DNA from: Pseudomonas reidholzensis
GTDB taxonomy: Bacteria; Pseudomonadota; Gammaproteobacteria; Pseudomonadales; Pseudomonadaceae
Assembly: GCF_900536025.1 (NCBI RefSeq)
Contig: NZ_UNOZ01000028.1
Coordinates: 1 to 64,000, forward strand
Direction: 5' to 3'
Length of the DNA stretch: 64,000 nucleotides
Shown: piece after piece, positions 1 to 10,074 of the stretch
Layout: each line of letters begins with the position of its first letter
Position numbering within the stretch: position 1 is the stretch's first letter
The notes under the pieces: generated by a model
What the model was told of the DNA's origin: nothing
What the model saw: the letters and a program-made list of their open reading frames with translations, nothing else
The model's database searches: none
Position numbers and translations under genes: made by a program

Positions 1-70
1 GGGGGGGGGGGAATTAAATTTCGTGCAAAAACGGTTTACGCTTACACCATCAAACCTACAGAGCCTACAC

Positions 71-274
71 ATGGACAAAGCCACCACTACCGCCGACACC
101 CTCGAACTACTGCACCTCAACCAGCTAGCCATAAGGGCGGCTATTGAGGAAATCAGTACCTGGGTACGTCAACGCGGCTCTACCAACGTTCACGACAACG
201 TGATGATTGCCCTACAAGCTCTCGATACGAACGCAGATGCCTTAAACACAGCGCTTGAGCGCCTTCGAGACTGA
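71..274 (+). CDS. small hypothetical protein (67 aa)
   Basis: A short open frame encoding an acidic, probably all-helical protein with no cysteines, no signal peptide and no membrane segment. I do not recognise a function. The ATG at 71 (MDKATTT) is chosen; the same frame extends upstream to a GTG at 23, and no strong ribosome binding site decides between them. The protein has the look of small uncharacterised Pseudomonas proteins (repeated Ala/Leu/Asp/Glu, RQRGST segment). It is separated from ligA by the SRP RNA and reads in the opposite direction, so it is not in an operon with its neighbours. Confidence 0.55.
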   Translation: MDKATTTADTLELLHLNQLAIRAAIEEISTWVRQRGSTNVHDNVMIALQALDTNADALNTALERLRD

Positions 275-446
275 TTAGCAATAGCGACGCACCAAACAAG
301 CTGCTGCTGGTCGGGATTGAGAAACGAGAAGGATGGGAGATAAAATGACTTTATGGTGTACCACTTAGGTATGCCTAAGCACTGGTCCACTTCAAGATTT
401 TTAGCGAAAAAAGCCCTTTAGAATTAAGGACTTACAGAATGGAGGC
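275..446. other. intergenic region with small hairpin
   Basis: No gene is seen here. A short perfect inverted repeat (CTTAGG-TATG-CCTAAG, 364-379) could be a weak terminator for the small upstream gene or an operator. On the minus strand, just beyond the 3' end of the SRP RNA, AAAGGGC followed by six T (about 404-416) may help end that transcript. Confidence 0.35.
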
Positions 447-551
447 GGCCCCACCAGCCACACCCCGGCACACGATGTTCCCGCTGTGGCTGCTTCCTTC
501 CGGATCTGACCAGGTTAACGGGTAATCGTTGCGGGGGGACCGATGGGGCCA
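447..551 (-). ncRNA. ffs: 4.5S signal recognition particle RNA
   Basis: On the minus strand the bases around 483-520 read GGTCAGATCCGGAAGGAAGC, the almost invariant apical loop and symmetric loop of bacterial SRP RNA that bind Ffh. The flanking arms pair to form the long SRP hairpin: GGTGGCCCCATC on the 5' side and GATGTG/GTGGGGCCGCC on the 3' side. The RNA joins Ffh to target nascent membrane proteins to FtsY and SecYEG. The ends are estimated from the outermost pairing and may be off by several bases. A good promoter lies just upstream (586-613). Confidence 0.93.
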
Positions 552-585
552 CCACTACGCTACTCGCCATGTGACGAGCCGCGCC

Positions 586-613
586 ATTGTACCGTTCTGA
601 GACGAAGTTACAA
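586..613 (-). promoter_or_regulatory. promoter of ffs
   Basis: Reading the minus strand, TTGTAA (608-613), a 16-bp spacer and TACAAT (586-591) form a sigma-70 type promoter. It would start transcription near 579, about 28 nt before the SRP stem, consistent with a processed 5' leader. Confidence 0.6.
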
Positions 614-666
614 CCACCTCACGGAGAAAAAACCATCATTTCTCAATGACTTGTCCCGCAACCCCA

Positions 667-3054
<2,388 letters not shown>

Positions 3055-3098
3055 TCATCACGGGCAGGATCGAGGCAGGATCCGCCCGGGCGGTTATC

Positions 3099-3995
3099 TC
3101 AACGCTTCTGGGTCAGCGCGCGGCGCTCGAACTCGACGATGCGCTGGCGGTAGTGCTCGATGGTCTGCGCGGTCAGTACGCTGCGCTGGTCATCCTTCAA
3201 CTCGCCGTTGAGCTCATGGGCCAGCTTGCGGGCGGCGGCGACCATCACATCGAAGGCCTGCTTCGGATGACGCGGGCCCGGCAGGCCCAGGAAGAAGCTC
3301 ACCGCACGGGTGCTGAAATGGTCGATGTCGTCCAGGTCGAACACGCCCGGCTTGACCGCATTGGCCATGGAGAACAGCACTTCGCCGTGACCGGCCATGC
3401 TTTCGTGACGGTGGAAGATGTCCATCTCACCGAAACGCAGGCCGCTTTCGAGAATGTTCTGCAGCAACGCAGGGCCCTTGAAGCCGGTTTCGTCGCGGGA
3501 GATGACGCTGATCACCAGCACTTCTTCGGCCGGCGGCAGGTCCTTGACGCTGCTGCTCGCGGTCGACGACGGGGCGAAACCGCTGCTGCGGTTGCTGTCG
3601 GTCTCGTAGGCATCGTCCGGCTCGGCGAACAGGTCGGCTTCACGCGGCTCGGCTGCCAGGCTCAGGTCGCCCTGCTGGGGCTCGCTGTTACTGCGCTTGC
3701 CGCGCTGCTTGGCCGCCTTGGACGGCTTGGCTTCACGCTCACGTTCACGCGTGGCGCTGACCGACGGCAAATCGGTTTCGTCCAGCGCCGGCTCTCGGTG
3801 CTGGTCGTCCATCACGCGCGCAGGGCCGAGCACTTCCGCGCCGCCTTCTTCTTCGGGCAGGTTGGAATAGCTGCGATCCAGACGGAATTTCAACTTGCCT
3901 TTGCCACCACGCATGCGACGCCAGCCGTCGAAAAGAATACCGGCGATGACAATGATGCCGATGACGATCAGCCACTCGCGCAGACCGATTTCCAT
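3099..3995 (-). CDS. zipA: cell division protein ZipA
   Basis: Membrane anchor that tethers and stabilises the FtsZ ring. The 298-aa product begins [15 protein letters not shown], an N-out membrane segment at about residues 5-22. A charged and Pro/Gln-rich linker follows ([17 protein letters not shown]), then a C-terminal ZipA FtsZ-binding domain from about residue 165 ([28 protein letters not shown]). The start is the ATG at 3995; the frame stays open to 4043, but those residues precede the conserved start. smc lies upstream on the same strand, 205 bp away. Confidence 0.95.
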   Translation of the reverse strand: MEIGLREWLIVIGIIVIAGILFDGWRRMRGGKGKLKFRLDRSYSNLPEEEGGAEVLGPARVMDDQHREPALDETDLPSVSATREREREAKPSKAAKQRGKRSNSEPQQGDLSLAAEPREADLFAEPDDAYETDSNRSSGFAPSSTASSSVKDLPPAEEVLVISVISRDETGFKGPALLQNILESGLRFGEMDIFHRHESMAGHGEVLFSMANAVKPGVFDLDDIDHFSTRAVSFFLGLPGPRHPKQAFDVMVAAARKLAHELNGELKDDQRSVLTAQTIEHYRQRIVEFERRALTQKR

Positions 3996-4200
3996 GTAAT
4001 CCCGTGCCTCTATCAAAAATATGCTTGAAAACAAAGGGTTCAAAGCCCTTTAACACGTGGCGCCAACTCTATGTTCTGACAGGCGTTTTACCCACGCAAA
4101 ATACACGTGACATTAAGCTAGCACGACCTAACGCAACTTTACACCGTCTGTCGCACAAGACAGGCGGTTTTACCTGCGGAAAACGCCGTAACTTCGCTCA

Positions 4201-7200
4201 TCAGGTGTCAACCATGGCCATTGCTTCCTCAACATCAACTGCTACAAGACGTGAACAGCCCGGTTCGTGCATCGTCACCCCCATCAGTTGATCGGCCATT
4301 TCCATGGCGATCTTGTTGTGGGTGATGTAGATGAACTGCACGGTCTCGCTCATCTCCTTGACCAACCGGGCGTAGCGCCCGACGTTGGCATCGTCGAGCG
4401 GTGCGTCGACCTCGTCGAGCATGCAGAACGGTGCCGGGTTGAGCTTGAAGATGGCAAATACCAGGGCCAGCGCGGTCAAGGCTTTTTCGCCGCCGGACAG
4501 CAGGTGGATCGTGCTGTTTTTCTTGCCCGGCGGACGCGCCATGATCGTCACCCCAGTATCGAGTAGATCTTCGCCCGTCAGTTCCAGGTAAGCGCTGCCA
4601 CCACCGAAAACTTTTGGAAAAAGCGCCTGTAAACCGGCATTTATCTGATCAAAGGTATCTCGGAAGCGGTTGCGGGTTTCTTTGTCGATCTTGCGAATGA
4701 CGTTTTCCAGGGTCTCCAGCGCTTCGACCAGGTCGGCGTCCTGGGCATCGAGGTAGCGCTTGCGCTCGGACTGCTGCTCGTACTCTTCGATGGCCGCCAG
4801 GTTGATCGCGCCGAGGCGCTGGATACGCGCTTCCATCTGCTCCAGCTCCTGCTCGGTGCCCTGCTCGCTGGCTTCAGGCTCGAGCGTGGCGAGCACGCCT
4901 TGCAGGTCGAAGCCATCGGCCAGCAGCTGCTCCTGCAGAGTCGTGCGGCGCAGCTCGAGGCCTTGCGATTCGAGGCGCGACTGCTCCAACTGGCCGCGCA
5001 GCAGCAACGCCTGCTGTTCAGCCTGGCTGCGGCGCTTCTCGACGTCGCGCAGTTCGCGGTCGGCTTCGTCCATGTGCAGGCGCGCCAGGCGCATCTCTTC
5101 GTCGACGCTCATGCGCCGCTCGAGCAGCTCTTCGAGTTTCAGGCGCAGCTCTTCTTGCGGGGCCTCGCCCTCCTCCAGGTTGAGGCTCAACTGCTCCTGG
5201 CGTTCGCTGAGGCGCGCGGCCTGTTGCTCGAGACGCTCCAGGGCCTGGCGGGTGGAGTCGTGCTGAGCGCGCAACGAGCCCAGGCGCACGGCCAATTGAT
5301 GGGCGTGGTCCTTGTGCTGGCGGGCCTCCTGGCGGATCCGGTCGAGGCCTTCACGCAGGCTGTCGCGGCGCGCCAACAGTTGCTCGCGCTGCTCGGTGTC
5401 CTGGGCCATGAGGTCGAGCGCGTCCTGCAGGATCAGCCGCGCTTCGCCCAGCTGCTCGTGCTCGATGGCGCGTTGCTCTTGCAGCTCGGTCAGTTCTTCC
5501 TCAAGCCGGCGGCGGCGCAGCTCCAACTGCTCGGCGCGAGCACGGCCGGCAGACAGGCGTGCCTTGAGCTCGCCGTGCTGGCGGTTTTCGTCCTGGCTGC
5601 GACGGCGCAGTTGCTCGCGTTGCTCTTCGAGGTCGCGCTGTTGCTCACGGCGCGTCTCGAGTTGCTCCTGCTGTTGCTCCAGCAGCGCTTGCTGCTCACT
5701 TTGCTCCAGGGCCAGCCGTTCGATTTCCTGACCTCGGGCGAGCACCCCACCCTCGGCCTCGCCGCCGCGGCTAACGCGTAAAAAGTGCCGACCGACCCAA
5801 TAGCCGTCACGGCTGACCAGGCTCTGCCCGGCAGTGAGGCTGGCACGCTGAGCCAGCGCCTGTTCGAGGCTTTCAACGGGACGCACCTGGCCCAGCCAGT
5901 GGCTGAGGTCGGTGCGCCCCTCGACCTTGTCGAGCAGGCTGCCAGGCAGTCGCGCACCTTCACCGTCGGCCAGCAGCAGGCGCAGCTCGCCTTGCTCCAG
6001 CGCGGTGAAATCGAGGTTGGCGAAGTCGTCGAGCAGCACGGCCTGCAGATCGGCGCCCAACACGGTTTCCACCGCCAGCTCCCAACCGGGCTCGACCCGC
6101 AGCCCCTCGGCCAGCTTTGGCCGCTGCTCCAGGCCCTGCGCACGCAGCCAGTCGACGGCACCGGCAGCAGGCTCGAGCGCAGCCTGCTGCAAGGCTTCGA
6201 GGGACGCCAGGCGACCGCCCAGGCGTTGATGGTCGCCCTGCAATTGCTGGTGGACCTGGGTCGCTTGCTGCAATTGCTCGCGCACGCCCTCGAGCCGCTC
6301 GACCACCTCCTGTTCGCTGAGGTGCAGCTCTTCGAGCAGCAGCTCGCTGCTGGCGACCTGCTCGGCCAGCTCCAGCATGGCCGCATCTTGCGGGTCGGCG
6401 CCCAACTGATCGCGCTCTTCGCCGAGCTTGCGCTGGCGTTCGGCCAGGCGCTCCAGGCCGGTTTCAAGCTGTTGCAGGCGTGACTGCTGGACCTCGGCCT
6501 GACGCCGCGGCTCGGCCGAACGGGTATTGAAGCCGTCCCACTGCTCCTGCCAGCCGTGCATGCCCAGCTCGGCCTCTTCGAGCGTAGCGGCCGCCTCTTC
6601 GGCAGCGGCCACGGTCATCTCCTGCTCGGGCTCGAGCATTGCCAGCTCTTCGCCGAGGGTCGCCAGCAAGGTGCGGTCGTGGCCCAGGTGCGATTCGGTT
6701 TCCAGGCGCGTGCGCTCGGCCTCCTTGAAGTCCTCCTGCAACTGGCGCAGGCGCTGCTGGCCGTGCTGGATACTCTGCTCGACCCGGGCGATGTCACCGG
6801 CAACCGAATAGAAGCGCCCTTGCACCTGGTTGAAACGCTCCGACAGCTCGTGATGGCCATCACGCAGGCGCTCGATACCGGCATCGGCGTTGCGCTGCTC
6901 GGCCACCAGCGCCTCGAAGGCCACTTCCTGGTCGCCGGTAACCGTTGCACGCTGCTGCACGCGCGCGTCCAGGTCGCGCCAGCGCAGGGCCGACAGGCGC
7001 GCCTTGAGCTGACGTTCGCCGGCCTTGTATTCGCGGTACTTCTCGGCCGCCTGGGCCTGGCGATGCAACCGCTCGAGCTGGCGCCCCAGCTCATCGCGCA
7101 GGTCGGTCAGGCGGGCCAAATTCTCCTGAGTGCGGCGGATGCGCGTCTCGGTCTCGCGGCGGCGCTCCTTGTACTTGGAGATGCCGGCGGCTTCTTCGAT

Positions 7201-7689
7201 GAAATTGCGCAGTTCTTCAGGCTTGGCTTCGATCAGCTTGGAGATCATGCCCTGCTCGATGATCGAGTAGCTGCGCGGCCCCAGGCCGGTACCGAGGAAG
7301 ATGTCGGTGATGTCGCGGCGCCGGCACTTGGTGCCGTTGAGGTAATAGGTGTTCTGCGCGTCGCGGGTGACCTTGCGGCGGATCGAGATCTCGGCGTAGG
7401 CGGCGTACTCGCCGACCAGGGTGTTGTCGCTGTTGTCAAACACCAGCTCGATGCTGGCCTGGCTGACCGGCTTGCGGCTAGTCGAGCCATTGAAGATGAC
7501 GTCGGTCATCGACTCGCCACGCAGGTTTTTCGCCGAGCTTTCGCCCATCACCCAGCGCACCGCGTCGATGATGTTGGACTTGCCGCAGCCATTGGGCCCG
7601 ACCACCGCCGCCATGTTGCTGGGGAAGTTGACCGTGGTCGGGTCGACGAACGACTTGAACCCGGCCAGGCGAATGCACTTGAGGCGCAT
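4201..7689 (-). CDS. smc: chromosome segregation ATPase SMC
   Basis: Structural maintenance of chromosomes protein, 1162 aa, the normal family length. The N-terminal Walker A (GPNGCGKS, residues 31-38) and the C-terminal signature (LLSGGEKALTA) and Walker B (CMLDEVDAPLDD) form the ABC-type head. Two long coiled coils rich in Glu, Gln, Arg and Leu flank a hinge at about residues 510-660. It condenses and separates sister chromosomes, probably with ScpAB, which are not in this window. Its start codon is only 3 nt from the stop of the upstream GntR gene, so the two are probably transcribed together. Confidence 0.97.
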   Translation of the reverse strand: MRLKCIRLAGFKSFVDPTTVNFPSNMAAVVGPNGCGKSNIIDAVRWVMGESSAKNLRGESMTDVIFNGSTSRKPVSQASIELVFDNSDNTLVGEYAAYAEISIRRKVTRDAQNTYYLNGTKCRRRDITDIFLGTGLGPRSYSIIEQGMISKLIEAKPEELRNFIEEAAGISKYKERRRETETRIRRTQENLARLTDLRDELGRQLERLHRQAQAAEKYREYKAGERQLKARLSALRWRDLDARVQQRATVTGDQEVAFEALVAEQRNADAGIERLRDGHHELSERFNQVQGRFYSVAGDIARVEQSIQHGQQRLRQLQEDFKEAERTRLETESHLGHDRTLLATLGEELAMLEPEQEMTVAAAEEAAATLEEAELGMHGWQEQWDGFNTRSAEPRRQAEVQQSRLQQLETGLERLAERQRKLGEERDQLGADPQDAAMLELAEQVASSELLLEELHLSEQEVVERLEGVREQLQQATQVHQQLQGDHQRLGGRLASLEALQQAALEPAAGAVDWLRAQGLEQRPKLAEGLRVEPGWELAVETVLGADLQAVLLDDFANLDFTALEQGELRLLLADGEGARLPGSLLDKVEGRTDLSHWLGQVRPVESLEQALAQRASLTAGQSLVSRDGYWVGRHFLRVSRGGEAEGGVLARGQEIERLALEQSEQQALLEQQQEQLETRREQQRDLEEQREQLRRRSQDENRQHGELKARLSAGRARAEQLELRRRRLEEELTELQEQRAIEHEQLGEARLILQDALDLMAQDTEQREQLLARRDSLREGLDRIRQEARQHKDHAHQLAVRLGSLRAQHDSTRQALERLEQQAARLSERQEQLSLNLEEGEAPQEELRLKLEELLERRMSVDEEMRLARLHMDEADRELRDVEKRRSQAEQQALLLRGQLEQSRLESQGLELRRTTLQEQLLADGFDLQGVLATLEPEASEQGTEQELEQMEARIQRLGAINLAAIEEYEQQSERKRYLDAQDADLVEALETLENVIRKIDKETRNRFRDTFDQINAGLQALFPKVFGGGSAYLELTGEDLLDTGVTIMARPPGKKNSTIHLLSGGEKALTALALVFAIFKLNPAPFCMLDEVDAPLDDANVGRYARLVKEMSETVQFIYITHNKIAMEMADQLMGVTMHEPGCSRLVAVDVEEAMAMVDT

Positions 7690-7692
7690 CGG

Positions 7693-8352
7693 TCAGGTCC
7701 GCGCCAGCGCCGCCAGCACCAGCTCGCAACTGCGCTGGCAATAGGCAGTCAGGACTTCGCGGATGCGCGGCAGGTCGCGGGCGACGACCGCGGCGAGCAG
7801 GCGGTCGAACAGCTCGAGGTAGTCGAGCATGTTGGCCTGGCGTTGGTCCAGCGCCAGGTAATAGGCGCGGCTCATCGCTGGCTGCAGGTTTTCGACGGTT
7901 TCCTGCAGGTACGGGTTGTCGGCGAACGGGTAGGCCGCGCGCATCACCGCGAAGCTTTCGGCGACAAAGGTCTTGATATCGGTGCTGGCATGGGCCTCCT
8001 GCAAGCGCCGCTGAATGCCCATGAATGGCATCAGGTCGCTCTCGGTGCGCCATCGTTGGGCAACCGCGTTGCCGAGCAGGATGTAGAACTCGCCCATAAG
8101 AGCACACAGGCTGCGCACGCTGCGCTCGTCGAGCGTGGTCACGTGGGCGCCACGGCGCGGCAAGATGGCGATCAGATGGCGACGTTCAAGGATCAGCAAC
8201 GCCTCGCGCACCGAGCCGCGGCTGACGTTCAGTGCCTGGGTGACCTTCTGCTCCTGGATCCGCTCGCCTGGTGCAAGCTCGCCGCGGATGATCCGCTCGG
8301 CCAGGTAATCGGCGATTTGCTCGGAGAGACTGTCCGGCGCCTTGAACGTCAT
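7693..8352 (-). CDS. GntR-family regulator with FCD domain
   Basis: A 219-aa transcription factor with an N-terminal GntR winged helix (residues about 5-72: EQIADYLAERIIRGELAPGERI, VSRGSVREALLILE split across the helix-turn-helix) and a C-terminal all-alpha FCD ligand-binding domain. Relatives sense small organic acids or nitrogen metabolites. It is divergent from the xdhABC-guaD operon across 267 bp, so it may control purine oxidation. Its other neighbour is smc, 3 nt downstream, which makes smc the probable second gene of the transcript. The ligand cannot be read from the sequence. Confidence 0.9.
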   Translation of the reverse strand: MTFKAPDSLSEQIADYLAERIIRGELAPGERIQEQKVTQALNVSRGSVREALLILERRHLIAILPRRGAHVTTLDERSVRSLCALMGEFYILLGNAVAQRWRTESDLMPFMGIQRRLQEAHASTDIKTFVAESFAVMRAAYPFADNPYLQETVENLQPAMSRAYYLALDQRQANMLDYLELFDRLLAAVVARDLPRIREVLTAYCQRSCELVLAALART

Positions 8353-8528
8353 GGTTTTCCTTCAAAATCATTGAACTGGACACAAGGGGCGGATTGTAGC
8401 GCACTTGCCTGGGCGTCGCGCAGAGGGGGATGGCGGTTTATTCGGCGTTTCAGCCACCGGCTACACGGCGCGATCTATGCTTGTAGTAAAGGCGCCCTGT
8501 GCGGTGCAGCGTCGGCGCGAATGATTTC

Positions 8529-8567
8529 TTGACCTTTGGGTCAGAAAAATATTGACCAACAGGACAA
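8529..8567. promoter_or_regulatory. two RutR-like operator sites upstream of xdhA
   Basis: TTGACC-TTTG-GGTCAG (8529-8544) and TTGACCAACAGGACAA (8552-8567) match the E. coli RutR consensus TTGACCA-N2-TGGTCAA at about 11 and 12 of 14 fixed positions. Their centres are 23 bp apart. The second covers the -35 element of the xdhA promoter. A RutR-type regulator is encoded at 28205-28816. Confidence 0.6.
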
Positions 8568-8580
8568 GCCTGCTTAGAGT
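8552..8580 (+). promoter_or_regulatory. predicted xdhA promoter
   Basis: TTGACC (8552-8557), a 17-bp spacer and TAGAGT (8575-8580) form a plausible sigma-70 promoter. It ends about 40 nt before the xdhA GTG start. Confidence 0.6.
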
Positions 8581-8619
8581 CCGCCGGAACAACAATAAAA
8601 CCATTGCGAGGCCTTCCCC

Positions 8620-10074
8620 GTGATCCAGTTTCTCGTCAACCAGGAGCTGCGTAATGAGCACGCCCTGGACCCGAACATGACGGTGCTGCAGTACCTGCGC
8701 GAGCACCTAGGCAAACCCGGCACCAAGGAAGGCTGCGCCAGTGGCGACTGCGGTGCCTGCACCGTGGTGGTCGGCGAGCTGACCCAGGACGACCAGGGCC
8801 AGGACAGCCTGCGCTACCGCAGCCTGAATTCGTGCCTGACCTTCGTCTCGTCGCTGCACGGCAAGCAATTGATCAGTGTCGAGGGCCTCAAGCACCAGGG
8901 CGAGCTGCACAGCGTGCAACGGGCCATGGCCGATTGCCACGGCTCGCAATGCGGCTTCTGCACCCCAGGCTTCGTCATGTCGCTGTTCGCCCTGCAGAAG
9001 AACAGCGACGGCCCTGACCTGCACCAGGCCCAGGAAGCCCTGGCCGGCAACCTGTGCCGCTGCACCGGCTACCGGCCGATCCTCGACGCGGCCAAACAGA
9101 GCTGCGCCACGCCCTGCCGCGATCAGTTCGATGCGCAGCAGGCGCAGACCATCGCCCGCCTCAAGGCCATCGCGCCGTCCGAGACCGGCGAGCTGAACAG
9201 CGGCGACAAACGCTGCCTGGTGCCGCTGACCGTCGCCGACCTGGCCGACCTCTACAGTTCGCACCCCGAGGCACGGCTGCTGGCCGGCGGTACCGACCTG
9301 GCGCTGGAAGTGACCCAGTTCCACAAGACCTTGCCGGTGATGATCTATGTCGGCGGCGTCGCCGAGCTCAAGCGCATCGACAAGAGCGCCACGCACCTGG
9401 AGATCGGCGCCGCCACCCCGCTGACCGACTGCTACGGCGCGCTGAGCGAGGAATACCCCGACTTCGGCGCCCTGCTGCACCGCTTTGCCTCGCTGCAGAT
9501 TCGCAACCAGGGCACCCTCGGCGGCAACATCGGCAACGCCTCGCCGATCGGCGACTCGCCACCCCTGCTGATCGCCCTGGATGCCCAGGTGGTCCTGCGT
9601 CAAGGTCAGCGCCAGCGCACCCTGGCGCTGGAAGACTACTTCATCGACTACCGCATCACCGCACGCCAGGACAGCGAGTTCATCGAGAAGATCATCGTGC
9701 CGCGGGCGACCGACGACTGGACCTTCCGCGCGTACAAGGTTTCCAAGCGCCTCGACGACGACATCTCTGCGGTGTGCGCGGCGTTCAACCTGAGCATCGA
9801 AAACGGTGTGGTCAGCGGCGTGCGCGTCGCCTTTGGCGGCATGGCGGCGATCCCCAAACGCGCTCGCGCCTGCGAAGCCGCACTGCGCGGCAAGCCGTGG
9901 ACCCAGGCCAGCATCGAGCGTGCCTGCCAGGCGCTGGCCGAAGACTTCAGCCCGCTCACGGATTTCCGGGCGAGCAAGGAGTACCGCCTGCTGACCGCGC
10001 AAAACCTGCTGCGCAAGTACTTCATCGAACTGCAATCGCCGCACATCGAAACCCGGGTGACCGCCTATGTCTAA
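8620..10074 (+). CDS. xdhA: xanthine dehydrogenase, Fe-S/FAD subunit
   Basis: Small subunit of molybdenum xanthine dehydrogenase (484 aa), which passes electrons from the molybdenum site through two 2Fe-2S clusters to FAD and NAD+. The N-terminal plant-type ferredoxin motif (CASGDCGACT) is followed by the second cluster (CGFCTPG and CRCTGYRP). An FAD-binding domain starts around residue 200 (LLAGGTDLALE, IRNQGTLGGNIGNASP), then a CO-dehydrogenase flavoprotein C-terminal domain. It starts with GTG after GCGAGG. The end overlaps xdhB by 8 nt, which suggests translational coupling. Confidence 0.96.
   Translation: MIQFLVNQELRNEHALDPNMTVLQYLREHLGKPGTKEGCASGDCGACTVVVGELTQDDQGQDSLRYRSLNSCLTFVSSLHGKQLISVEGLKHQGELHSVQRAMADCHGSQCGFCTPGFVMSLFALQKNSDGPDLHQAQEALAGNLCRCTGYRPILDAAKQSCATPCRDQFDAQQAQTIARLKAIAPSETGELNSGDKRCLVPLTVADLADLYSSHPEARLLAGGTDLALEVTQFHKTLPVMIYVGGVAELKRIDKSATHLEIGAATPLTDCYGALSEEYPDFGALLHRFASLQIRNQGTLGGNIGNASPIGDSPPLLIALDAQVVLRQGQRQRTLALEDYFIDYRITARQDSEFIEKIIVPRATDDWTFRAYKVSKRLDDDISAVCAAFNLSIENGVVSGVRVAFGGMAAIPKRARACEAALRGKPWTQASIERACQALAEDFSPLTDFRASKEYRLLTAQNLLRKYFIELQSPHIETRVTAYV

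Noticed and set aside
1-11. Run of 11 G at the window start
   Set aside because: It lies at the very edge, so its length and context cannot be judged. It may be a sequence-end artefact.
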